This document shows positions 1-4,898 of a stretch of 8,892 nucleotides of DNA, piece by piece. Position numbers and translations under genes: made by a program. Each line of letters begins with the position of its first letter. Position 1 is the stretch's first letter. The stretch comes from an uncultured Solirubrobacterales bacterium (GTDB lineage Bacteria > Actinomycetota > Thermoleophilia > Solirubrobacterales > Solirubrobacteraceae). The DNA is taken from contig CALJKH010000162.1 of the NCBI GenBank assembly GCA_937973575.1, positions 1 through 8,892 of the forward strand, in the 5' to 3' direction. The notes beneath the pieces were generated by a model. The model had not been told where the DNA came from. It worked only from the letters and a program-made list of their open reading frames with translations, and ran no database searches.

Positions 1-213
1 GGTTCGGCGGGCCCCGCCGAATATGCCGTGGCCTCGCTTCTGGTGAAGAACTAGCGCCAGCATCAGGAGCAGCTCAGGGCCAATTGGGATCAGCCATACC
101 CACCCGGGCATCGTCCACAGTGACCAGCCGCGGCTTAGGCTGACAACAGCCAGCAGTGCTTGGAGCACGACGACAAAGAGAACCGCGAAGGGAGCCTCAA
201 CACTTCGCTCCAT
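1..213 (-). CDS. Small integral membrane protein, 3' part cut off by the window edge
   Basis: This is an open reading frame of 71 visible codons running off the left edge, starting with MERSVEAPFAVLFVVVLQ. Two hydrophobic segments are visible, about residues 8-24 (PFAVLFVVVLQALLAVV) and 36-56 (GWVWLIPIGPELLLMLALVLH), followed by a basic loop (HQKRGHG). The protein is therefore a multi-pass membrane protein of unknown function. I prefer the ATG at 213 because AGAGGA lies about 4 bases upstream. An in-frame GTG at 252 would add 13 residues (MNGTPRTDASEEA) but has no ribosome binding site. Starting at either codon, the gene follows the AhpC/TSA-like gene closely on the same strand (gap 53 or 14 bases), so the two are probably co-transcribed. 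I do not recognise the family by name. Confidence 0.75.
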   Translation of the reverse strand, partial: MERSVEAPFAVLFVVVLQALLAVVSLSRGWSLWTMPGWVWLIPIGPELLLMLALVLHQKRGHGIFGGARRT

Positions 214-266
214 CGCTTCCTCTGAGGCATCGGTCCGCGGGGTGCCGTTCACCCCGGGGAGGTTAC

Positions 267-812
267 TCAGCCCAAAGCCTGAACTGCCGCGTCTAGGTCG
301 GGCAAGTCCCCAGCGTGTCTTGGAATGTGGACCCAGCGGACTGTTCCTTTCCCATCAACGGCGAAGGCTCCAGCGCCTTGCCACCTCGTCCCAGATGGGT
401 GCCGGTTGCGAATACCACTTCCCAGCAGGTTCGCGACTCCCTTAAGCGAGTCAGTCCCAGCGAAGTGCTTCATCTCAGTGAGACCCAGCCCCCACTCTGC
501 GTAGATGTGGCGAGTTGGATCATCAATGCAGTCGATTCCCTCGGCCCCGCCAACATTGGACCTCCACTTAGCAGCGGCCTGTCGTGGGGCATGCCCGACA
601 GCCACCGCCGCGACCTCCGGGTGTTTGCGTCGCATCTTCTGCATGTCGCGGAGGGTTGCTTCAGCGAAAGGGCAACCGGCATGCCTTAGGAAACAGATCA
701 CCTGGCCATGCCCCGCATACGCTGGGCCTGGCGGGTCCGGCGCTGGCTCACCCACCCGTGGCACGGGCTGGATGTGAAGCTCAGCTGGGCGGACGAAGGT
801 TCGTGGATCCAT
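267..812 (-). CDS. AhpC/TSA-like thioredoxin-fold protein (peroxiredoxin-like)
   Basis: The 181-residue soluble protein has the features of a peroxiredoxin-like thioredoxin fold. A 'VGEPAPD' opening (residues 20-26) precedes a beta strand ending in the active-site-like loop FLRHAGCPFAEAT, with Cys47 in the usual peroxidatic position. A region around 'HAPRQAAAKW' (74-83) and the C-terminal 'RHPSGTRWQGAGAFAVDGKGTVRW' strand pair (137-160) also match a little-studied AhpC/TSA family that I recall from bacteria and fungi (typical motifs GCPFAEAT and SGSRWQTAGAFAVD). The second position of a CxxC motif is Ala, so it would act as a one-Cys enzyme or use Cys40 or Cys95 for resolution. A redox or peroxide-reducing role is inferred from the family. 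The ATG at 812 lacks a Shine-Dalgarno sequence but sits 6 bases after a TAGGCT -10 box, suggesting a leaderless mRNA. Confidence 0.85.
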   Translation of the reverse strand: MDPRTFVRPAELHIQPVPRVGEPAPDPPGPAYAGHGQVICFLRHAGCPFAEATLRDMQKMRRKHPEVAAVAVGHAPRQAAAKWRSNVGGAEGIDCIDDPTRHIYAEWGLGLTEMKHFAGTDSLKGVANLLGSGIRNRHPSGTRWQGAGAFAVDGKGTVRWVHIPRHAGDLPDLDAAVQALG

Positions 813-847
813 AGCCTGAGCCTATGCCTGCGAAGTTGAGTTGTCCA
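813..847 (-). promoter_or_regulatory. Predicted leaderless promoter of the AhpC/TSA-like gene
   Basis: Reading the minus strand, TGGACA (847-842; 5 of 6 matches to TTGACA) is followed by 17 bases, then TAGGCT (824-819; fits the actinobacterial TAnnnT pattern), then 6 bases, then the ATG at 812. Transcription would start at or within a base of the start codon. No Shine-Dalgarno sequence is present, which agrees with this reading. A weaker plus-strand -35 (TTGTCC, 841-846) for the small ORF at 876 overlaps this -35. Confidence 0.55.
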
Positions 848-875
848 CAAGACATATCTGTGTAACTGTGGGCAG

Positions 876-1016
876 GTGTCAATCAAAGCCATCGCAGTCA
901 TCGCAGCAGTGATCGCGACCGCCGTGGTTCTCCTTTTGGTGATCAGCCCAGCCCCACCCCAAGCCGGACCGAATAAGGGCCTACTTCCACCGATTGATCA
1001 GCAAGTGCCCCGGTAG
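876..1016 (+). CDS. Putative small single-pass membrane or secreted peptide (46 aa)
   Basis: This short ORF opens with GTG and reads MSIKAIAVIAAVIATAVVLL..., then a Pro-rich tail and the end IDQQVPR. It has a lysine followed by a continuous hydrophobic stretch of about 20 residues (5-24), as in a signal peptide or membrane anchor. The tail contains 'SPAPPQAGPNKG', consistent with an extracytoplasmic end. It lies divergently from the AhpC/TSA-like gene and 52 bases before the DUF2231 gene on the same strand, so it could be the first gene of that operon. No good ribosome binding site is visible. A weak TTGTCC / 16 bp / TAACTG promoter ends 7 bases before the GTG. The function is unknown, and the ORF is short enough that chance cannot be excluded. 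Confidence 0.45.
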   Translation: MSIKAIAVIAAVIATAVVLLLVISPAPPQAGPNKGLLPPIDQQVPR

Positions 1017-1068
1017 AGCAAGCCCTCCCACCTAAGGGATCAAGGGCAAAGCGTCGAAAGGACACGCC

Positions 1069-1581
1069 ATGAATGAAATCTTCGGCCTTCCTGCACACCC
1101 ATTGATCGTCCACGCACCGGTTGTCCTCCTGCCTCTGGCATTCGTCGGAGTAATTCTCTGCCTAGTCAAGCCCAGCTGGCGACCAGCTCTGATTGTCCCC
1201 ACTGCGGTCCTCGGGATCATTGGCGCCATCGGCGCGATCCTTGCCAGCCAGAGTGGCGAGTGGCTCCAGGCTCGTGTTCCAGAGACAAACCTCGTTGAGA
1301 ACCACCAGCAACTTGGTGAGATGGCACGCAATCTCTCGATTCTCTTTGCCGGCTCGCTCTTCGTTTGGGCGCTTCGCGACCTAGTCGACACCCGGCGCTG
1401 GTTTGAGAACACCTTCATCTCGAAGCTCCTTAGGCCGAAGTGGATTGGCCTTGTTGCCACCATTGGCGTTGTCCTCTTCGGCACGCTCACCACAGCGTGG
1501 GTTGTGCAGGCCGGTCACTCTGGCGCAAAGGCAGCCTGGAAGGGCAAGCTTCAGCCACCACGTCCGGGTGAAGAGCACTAG
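1069..1581 (+). CDS. DUF2231-family membrane protein
   Basis: The 170-residue protein opens with GLPAHPLIVHAPVVLLPLA (6-24), the hallmark of the DUF2231 family of predicted inner-membrane proteins, which is built around conserved histidines. Four hydrophobic segments are visible at about 12-33, 38-60, 88-104 and 125-147. Further histidines occur in ENHQQLG (His79) and in AGHSGAKAAW (His150); the second is another family motif. The length is normal for the family. The start is clear: GAAAGGA (1056-1062) lies 6 bases before the ATG. The biochemical role of the family is not established; the paired histidines suggest metal or haem binding, but that is inference. The stop codon TAG doubles as the first bases of the -35 box of the next gene. 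Confidence 0.9.
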   Translation: MNEIFGLPAHPLIVHAPVVLLPLAFVGVILCLVKPSWRPALIVPTAVLGIIGAIGAILASQSGEWLQARVPETNLVENHQQLGEMARNLSILFAGSLFVWALRDLVDTRRWFENTFISKLLRPKWIGLVATIGVVLFGTLTTAWVVQAGHSGAKAAWKGKLQPPRPGEEH

Positions 1582-1607
1582 ACACTAGGCCCTCTATCTC
1601 ATAGAGT
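1579..1607 (+). promoter_or_regulatory. Predicted leaderless promoter of the secreted Cys/Trp-rich gene
   Basis: TAGACA (1579-1584; 5 of 6 matches to TTGACA) is followed by a 17-base spacer and TAGAGT (1602-1607; TAnnnT, 4 of 6 to TATAAT), then 7 bases, then the GTG at 1615. The -35 box begins on the stop codon of the DUF2231 gene. There is no Shine-Dalgarno sequence before the GTG, so a leaderless transcript is the simplest reading. Confidence 0.55.
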
Positions 1608-1614
1608 TATTCCG

Positions 1615-2031
1615 GTGATTAGCAATCGGAAATCTCTCGCACTTGCCTCGGCACTCTGCTGCCTAGCTGTGTCCAATGGCCAAGCGGCTGCATCTGATTC
1701 GTTGACGATCACATCCGGAATCAATTCTTCAGCTAGCTACCTTCGTTCATTGGGCTGCAAGCTAGTGAACGGGAATTACAAATATGTCTCCCACTCGACT
1801 ACTGGCCCAGCTGCCTGCCTCGCGAGGAGTGGAAAGGTTCACTACAAGGTCGGGCACCAGTGCCATCGTTACGCTGCTAACCAAATCGACTGCGTCTGGT
1901 TTTGGTCCGAATGGGTTTCCGTTGACTGGTGTGCCTACGTTGGTACCTCAACTATCAGGTCGAAAGGCAAGACCAAAGTTCAGCTCACCAGCGACATCTT
2001 TTGGCGCTACGAGCCGGCAACCGGCTACTAG
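1615..2031 (+). CDS. Secreted Cys- and Trp-rich protein of unknown function
   Basis: The 138-residue protein has a Sec-type signal peptide: a basic N-terminus (NRKS), a hydrophobic core (LALASALCCLAV) and a likely cleavage site after the AAA at 24-26. The mature part has five cysteines (48, 68, 83, 93, 106) and an aromatic cluster around CVWFWSEWVSVDWCAY (93-108), so it is probably a small disulfide-bonded extracellular domain. The odd number of cysteines leaves one free or makes an intermolecular bond. The C-terminus is rich in Tyr, Trp and basic residues. I do not recognise the family. The GTG start at 1615 gives a complete signal peptide and is placed 7 bases after a good -10 box. Its neighbour on the right is also exported, so both may act at the envelope. 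Confidence 0.75.
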   Translation: MISNRKSLALASALCCLAVSNGQAAASDSLTITSGINSSASYLRSLGCKLVNGNYKYVSHSTTGPAACLARSGKVHYKVGHQCHRYAANQIDCVWFWSEWVSVDWCAYVGTSTIRSKGKTKVQLTSDIFWRYEPATGY

Positions 2032-2052
2032 CCGAATCTCGTCGTCGTTAGG

Positions 2053-2078
2053 CGCGAGGCGAGCAGGGCCGCCCCGCG
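2053..2078 (+). terminator. GC-rich hairpin, possible intrinsic terminator without U-tract
   Basis: CGCGAGGCG (2053-2061) and CGCCCCGCG (2070-2078) pair over 9 positions with one A-C mismatch around an 8-base loop. The hairpin begins 22 bases after the stop of the secreted Cys-rich gene. No run of T follows, so if it terminates it would be the U-less type proposed for actinobacteria. It could also only stabilise the 3' end of the mRNA. Confidence 0.4.
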
Positions 2079-2107
2079 AGCGACAAGGTCTGAACACAAC
2101 TCGTTCT

Positions 2108-2136
2108 TTGCAGATAGGTAATCACTCTGCAACGAT
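2108..2136 (+). promoter_or_regulatory. Weak candidate leaderless promoter of the pentapeptide-repeat gene
   Basis: TTGCAG (2108-2113), 17 bases, AACGAT (2131-2136), 6 bases, ATG at 2143. The boxes each match consensus at only about half their positions. The spacing, however, is the same as at the stronger promoters in this window, and no Shine-Dalgarno sequence precedes the ATG. Confidence 0.3.
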
Positions 2137-2142
2137 CCCGCA

Positions 2143-2772
2143 ATGATCAAACGCCACCTCACATTCGCCAACGTCACCTCTTGCATAGCGCTGTTCGTCG
2201 CCCTCGGCGGTGTCAGCTACGCAGCCATCAGCATTCCCGCTAACAGTGTTGGCACCGCCCAACTGAAGAATGGCTCGGTCACCGGGTCCAAGATCAGGCG
2301 AGGAACTCTGCCTACTGCTCCAGCTGGGTGGACTGTCGTTAACGGCTATCTGATCGGAAAGGGTGCTTACCTAACAAGGGCGCATCTCAGCGGAGCAGAC
2401 TTAACAGGGGCGAACCTAGAACTTGCGAACCTAGAGGTTGCGAACCTTAGCCACGCGAGGCTGGTCGGAGCACGACTTATTGGAGCGGGGATCGACATGG
2501 CCCAGCTGGACAGTGCCAACTTCAGGGGCTCGAACCTCACAGGCGCAAACCTCGCTTGGTCCAATTTGGATCACGCCAACTTGAGCGCTACCAAGTTGCC
2601 CTCAGCAAGCTTCGTCGGCGCGACGCTAACGCACGCCAATTTAAGTGGGGCCAACATGAGGGGCGCCAACTTAAGCGGCGCCGATCTCACAGGTGCAAAC
2701 TTGAACGAAGCGAACCTGACTGACGCGACGCTCGTCGGTACAAAAATGCCGGATGGCACTACCCACCCATAG
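2143..2772 (+). CDS. Exported or membrane-anchored pentapeptide-repeat protein
   Basis: The 209-residue protein has two parts. Residues 1-30 form a basic start (MIKRHLTFANV) and a hydrophobic helix (CIALFVALGGVSYAAI). Next comes a short segment 'PANSVGTAQLKNGSVTGSKI' (32-51), which I know as the standard N-terminus of many Thermoleophilia surface proteins. From about residue 75 to 200 there are roughly 25 tandem pentapeptide repeats of the A(D/N)LxG type, for example HLSGADLTGANL and NMRGANLSGADLTGANL. These fold into a right-handed quadrilateral beta-helix. The end 'VGTKMPDGTTHP' is the usual cap of such repeats. Because an export anchor precedes the repeats, it is unlikely to be a gyrase-protecting Qnr or MfpA protein and more likely acts at the cell surface. 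Its exact role is unknown. Confidence 0.9.
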   Translation: MIKRHLTFANVTSCIALFVALGGVSYAAISIPANSVGTAQLKNGSVTGSKIRRGTLPTAPAGWTVVNGYLIGKGAYLTRAHLSGADLTGANLELANLEVANLSHARLVGARLIGAGIDMAQLDSANFRGSNLTGANLAWSNLDHANLSATKLPSASFVGATLTHANLSGANMRGANLSGADLTGANLNEANLTDATLVGTKMPDGTTHP

Positions 2773-2795
2773 ACCGCTCAACTAGGCGAACGGTC
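2772..2795. repeat. Short inverted repeat between converging genes
   Basis: GACCG (2772-2776) and CGGTC (2791-2795) form a 5-bp inverted repeat around a 14-base loop, between the stop of the pentapeptide gene and the 3' end of the converging tRNA-Trp. It has no T-run on either side, so a terminator role is only possible. The CGGTC arm reads GACCG on the tRNA strand and could instead pair with the tRNA-Trp leader. Confidence 0.3.
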
Positions 2796-2808
2796 GGATG
2801 CCTTTAAG

Positions 2809-2879
2809 CGGGGGACCGAGGAATCGAACCTCGCGTTGCGGTTTTGGAGACCACCGTGTTACCGATACACTAGTCCCCC
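2809..2879 (-). tRNA. tRNA-Trp (anticodon CCA)
   Basis: The 71-base gene folds fully. The acceptor GGGGGAC pairs with GTCCCCC over 7 bp with discriminator G. The D stem is GTGT/ACAC with the short loop ATCGGTA. The anticodon stem is GTGGT/ACCGC (one G-U) with loop CTCCAAA, giving anticodon CCA. The variable loop has 4 bases, and the T stem CGAGG/CCTCG closes the loop TTCGATT. CCA is not encoded (CTT follows), so it must be added after transcription. The G discriminator fits bacterial tryptophan tRNA. The D arm (GTGT ... GGTAACAC) resembles that of bacterial tRNA-Gln more than the usual tRNA-Trp, but the anticodon decides the call. Confidence 0.95.
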
Positions 2880-2891
2880 CGGTGACCGGGG

Positions 2892-2897
2892 ATTCTA
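2892..2897 (-). promoter_or_regulatory. Predicted -10 box of tRNA-Trp
   Basis: TAGAAT (5 of 6 matches to TATAAT) lies 12 bases before the mature 5' end of tRNA-Trp. No convincing -35 box is found at 16-18 bases upstream, a stretch inside the end of the preceding gene. The predicted transcript would begin with only about 5 leader bases. Confidence 0.45.
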
Positions 2898-2904
2898 GCC
2901 GAGG

Positions 2905-3297
2905 TCAGCCTTTGGAGACTGTGATGCTAAGAGCTGAAAGGCCAGCGGCTTCTAGAACCTTCTGTGCCTGCCTAGCTTGGAGTGCATCTTTGTAGCGGGC
3001 GACAGTCGCCGCGTCGGCGCCAGCAAGGGCCGCAGCGCGCTGCTTTTCATTAAGAGAGATTGACTGAAGAACGCGGATTATCTGCGCGGACTGCTGGGGA
3101 TCAACTTGAGGCTGCCCCCCGCCTTTGCCGCCCCCAGATTGGCCTCCTCCTGACTGGCCGCCCGAACTACCGCCACAGCCACCGAACGGATCGCAGTACT
3201 GGTTGCTCCCAGGTTCAGCAACAGCAGCAGCCGGGATTAAGGCGAATGTCAGCGTCGCGAGGACTGCTACTCCACGTGTTGACTTTCTCCTGAGCAT
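2905..3297 (-). CDS. Secreted Gly/Ser/Gln-rich protein of unknown function
   Basis: The protein is 130 residues from the ATG at 3297. It has a clear signal peptide: MLRRKSTRG, then the hydrophobic VAVLATLTFALIPAAAVA, with likely cleavage at AVA-EP. The mature part begins with a two-cysteine segment (NQYCDPFGGCGGSSG). A low-complexity linker of repeated QSGGG and KGGG units follows, then a probable helical tail (about residues 66-128) that includes IIRVLQSISLNEKQRAAALAG. I do not recognise a family. A TTG 48 bases upstream (3345) would extend the frame, but the added residues would spoil the signal peptide, and a good promoter ends 6 bases before the ATG, so I chose 3297. tRNA-Trp follows 25 bases after the stop on the same strand. 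Confidence 0.75.
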   Translation of the reverse strand: MLRRKSTRGVAVLATLTFALIPAAAVAEPGSNQYCDPFGGCGGSSGGQSGGGQSGGGKGGGQPQVDPQQSAQIIRVLQSISLNEKQRAAALAGADAATVARYKDALQARQAQKVLEAAGLSALSITVSKG

Positions 3298-3303
3298 GGA
3301 CTC

Positions 3304-3332
3304 AGGGTAACGCAGTCCGGTAGGCAATCCAA
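3304..3332 (-). promoter_or_regulatory. Predicted leaderless promoter of the secreted Gly-rich gene
   Basis: On the minus strand, TTGGAT (3332-3327), a 17-base spacer, and TACCCT (3309-3304; TAnnnT) are followed by 6 bases and the ATG at 3297. No Shine-Dalgarno sequence is present. The geometry matches the promoters at 813-847 and 1579-1607, and it argues for the ATG rather than the upstream TTG as start. Confidence 0.5.
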
Positions 3333-3399
3333 GCGGTTTAGGCAAGATTTTCCCTGCGGAGTTGGCGGCCCGATATGGGCAGGTGTAAGGTCATAAGCC

Positions 3400-3918
3400 A
3401 TGGAGGCGGGAGTAGTGATCACACACCCCAACCGGGACACCCCGGAGTCGAACTCTGCGCGATTCCTAGTCATCCTGCTCTACGCGATCTCGATTGCCCT
3501 GATGCTCGTGATTCTGCTCTTCGGATGGTCAGTACTAGAGGGCCAAATGATTGTCTCGTTCGGCTATGTGCTCGTCTACGGCGTGATTGTTTGGCGAGTT
3601 TCTAATTGGGCTCGTGGCCCGCTGGCCCTAGGTGCAGCATTGGCGATCATCCTTGCCATCCTCTCGGCCATTGCGGTTCCTACATGGATTGACCGGGATG
3701 CCAACGGCTATGCAGCTCCAGAAGCAATATGGGGCGGCACAGGCCTCCCCTCAACCGTTCTTGGCCTCCTGACGATCGTTCTCGTTCTCGTGCAGATCCT
3801 CGTGATCGTTGCTTGCGTCAGAGGATTCCGCCAGGAGTGGCAAGTTGAACTTGAGGCTCCAGCTGGTGGCGGGTTTTCCCTTGAGGACGATCACTTGCCC
3901 GAGCCCGGGCCCGCCTGA
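3400..3918 (+). CDS. Four-helix integral membrane protein of unknown function
   Basis: The 172-residue protein has four strongly hydrophobic segments at about residues 21-43, 50-66, 74-93 and 117-140. A short polar N-terminus precedes them and an acidic cytoplasm-like tail (FSLEDDHLPEPGPA) follows. The end of the last helix, 'RGFRQEWQVELE', resembles a sequence I recall after the last helix of small membrane proteins in Thermoleophilia, which is weak support for that lineage. There are no catalytic motifs. AAGG lies 9 bases before the ATG. A TAAGGT box 8 bases before the ATG could be a -10, so the mode of initiation is unclear. It diverges from the secreted Gly-rich gene across about 100 bases that must hold both promoters. 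Confidence 0.75.
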   Translation: MEAGVVITHPNRDTPESNSARFLVILLYAISIALMLVILLFGWSVLEGQMIVSFGYVLVYGVIVWRVSNWARGPLALGAALAIILAILSAIAVPTWIDRDANGYAAPEAIWGGTGLPSTVLGLLTIVLVLVQILVIVACVRGFRQEWQVELEAPAGGGFSLEDDHLPEPGPA

Positions 3919-3929
3919 GGCACCCGGGC
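3903..3929 (+). terminator. Hairpin spanning the stop codon of the four-helix protein, possible terminator
   Basis: GCCCGGG (3903-3909) and CCCGGGC (3923-3929) form a perfect 7-bp stem around a 13-base loop that contains the stop codon. The sequence after it (AGTTAAAGTTT) has only a weak T content. It may separate the membrane-protein mRNA from tRNA-Leu. Confidence 0.4.
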
Positions 3930-3932
3930 AGT

Positions 3933-3938
3933 TAAAGT
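3933..3938 (+). promoter_or_regulatory. Possible -10 box of tRNA-Leu
   Basis: TAAAGT (4 of 6 to TATAAT) lies 16 bases before the mature tRNA-Leu. A start about 7 bases downstream, near 3945, would begin the transcript inside the leader half of the leader-trailer stem described for this tRNA. No matching -35 box was found. Confidence 0.3.
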
Positions 3939-3954
3939 TTCACTCCGGTCACCT

Positions 3955-4037
3955 GCGGCGGTGGCGGAATGGCAGACGCGGTGGATTCAAAATCCACTGT
4001 CCGAAAGGGCGTGTGGGTTCGAATCCCACTCGCCGCA
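3955..4037 (+). tRNA. tRNA-Leu (anticodon CAA)
   Basis: The 83-base gene is a class II tRNA. The acceptor GCGGCGG pairs with TCGCCGC (last pair G-U), with discriminator A. The D stem is GCG/CGC with GG in the loop. The anticodon stem GTGGA/TCCAC closes the loop TTCAAAA, giving anticodon CAA for leucine codon UUG. The long variable arm (GTCC-GAAA-GGGC) and the T arm GTGGG-TTCGAAT-CCCAC complete the fold. CCA is not encoded. It converges with the phosphatase gene, whose stop lies 18 bases away. Confidence 0.96.
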
Positions 4038-4055
4038 CTCGACCGGAATGTGAAG

Positions 4056-4898
4056 CTAAGCCACCCACACTGCGGGCCATGGGCCAGCAGTTTCTGAGGA
4101 GCCACAGGCTTCAACGAGAGCGTCAACAACACTCTCCGCGCCAGCAGCGATACCCGCGGGCCAGCCATCCCGCGCGGGCATAGCCTTCACGCAGAGCCCA
4201 GCGCTTAAACATGCCAGCGCCCCAGCACTTACATCCCAGGCATGACCGTCATGTTCGAAGTAGGCGTCAACTCGACCCACTGCGACCCAGCAGAGGTCAA
4301 GCGCAGCGCTTCCGCCCCGGCGAATATCGCGCACTCGAGGGATCAGAGAGTTCAAAACGGGACCTTGCAACTGCCTCACTGGCTTTTCATAGCTGAAGCC
4401 AGTCGCGAGCAACACACCCTCCAGCGGATCTTCTGCATTACCAGGCGAGTGAACGCCGGCCCTCTCTACTTCAATCCCGTTAAGAAGGACTGGGCCACCT
4501 CTGGTCGTAGCGAACTCCTCCCCACGCTGTGGATCGAAGACGACCCCGGCTACTGGCCCTTCCGAATCGGCTACAGCGACAGACACACACCACTGCGGGT
4601 GGCCATAGAGAAAGTTGACGGTGCCGTCAAGCGGGTCAATCAACCAGCGCAGTCCAGTCGTCCCAGCTTGATCGTCTCCTTCTTCCCCGGTGATCGCATC
4701 GTCTGGCCGCAGATTGGCAAGGACCCGACGGATCGCTGCCTCTCCAGCCTCATCCGCTTCCGTTACTGGGTCAGTCAACGAAGTCTTAGTTCGGACCTCG
4801 CCATGATTGCCGAGCTTGGCCAGGACAGCATCAGCCCCAGAGGCAGCGGCAGCCCGGGCTACCTCAAGAAGCAACTCCGGATCGAAGCCCTCGGTCAA
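4056..4898 (-). CDS. suhB: Inositol monophosphatase family phosphatase
   Basis: The 280-residue protein is a full-length member of the Mg2+-dependent IMPase/FBPase superfamily. In order it shows DPVTEAD (43-49), the metal-binding GEEGD (71-75, with Glu72), WLIDPLDGTVNF (85-96, with Asp88 and Asp91), GGSAALDLCWVAVGRVDAYFE (195-215) and HAWDVSAG (219-226, with Asp222). All metal ligands are intact, so it should be active. Substrates in this family include myo-inositol-1-phosphate, histidinol phosphate (HisN), fructose-1,6-bisphosphate and PAP; the sequence alone does not decide, so suhB is only the family label. It starts with TTG at 4898, whose bases overlap the amidase stop (TTGA). No Shine-Dalgarno sequence is visible, so translation probably depends on ribosomes finishing the amidase. 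Confidence 0.92.
   Translation of the reverse strand: MTEGFDPELLLEVARAAAASGADAVLAKLGNHGEVRTKTSLTDPVTEADEAGEAAIRRVLANLRPDDAITGEEGDDQAGTTGLRWLIDPLDGTVNFLYGHPQWCVSVAVADSEGPVAGVVFDPQRGEEFATTRGGPVLLNGIEVERAGVHSPGNAEDPLEGVLLATGFSYEKPVRQLQGPVLNSLIPRVRDIRRGGSAALDLCWVAVGRVDAYFEHDGHAWDVSAGALACLSAGLCVKAMPARDGWPAGIAAGAESVVDALVEACGSSETAGPWPAVWVA

Noticed and set aside
315..689. Plus-strand ORFs across 242-814
   Set aside because: They overlap the AhpC/TSA-like gene, which has recognisable motifs on the minus strand; the plus-strand translations look non-protein-like.
1032..1493. A 153-codon minus-strand ORF opposite the DUF2231 gene
   Set aside because: It is rich in Arg, Thr and Pro as expected for an antisense shadow, and the plus-strand gene has a clear ribosome binding site and family motif.
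2367..2759. Minus-strand ORFs opposite the pentapeptide repeats
   Set aside because: Five-codon periodicity keeps the opposite strand free of stops; the repeat protein is clearly on the plus strand.
3298..3345. Upstream TTG start for the secreted Gly-rich protein
   Set aside because: It would put 16 residues with prolines before the signal peptide and would place the start upstream of the predicted promoter.
3932..4168. Minus-strand ORF of 78 codons across tRNA-Leu
   Set aside because: Its peptide (SGIRTHTPFRTVDFESTAS) is the well-known false translation of an antisense tRNA-Leu gene.
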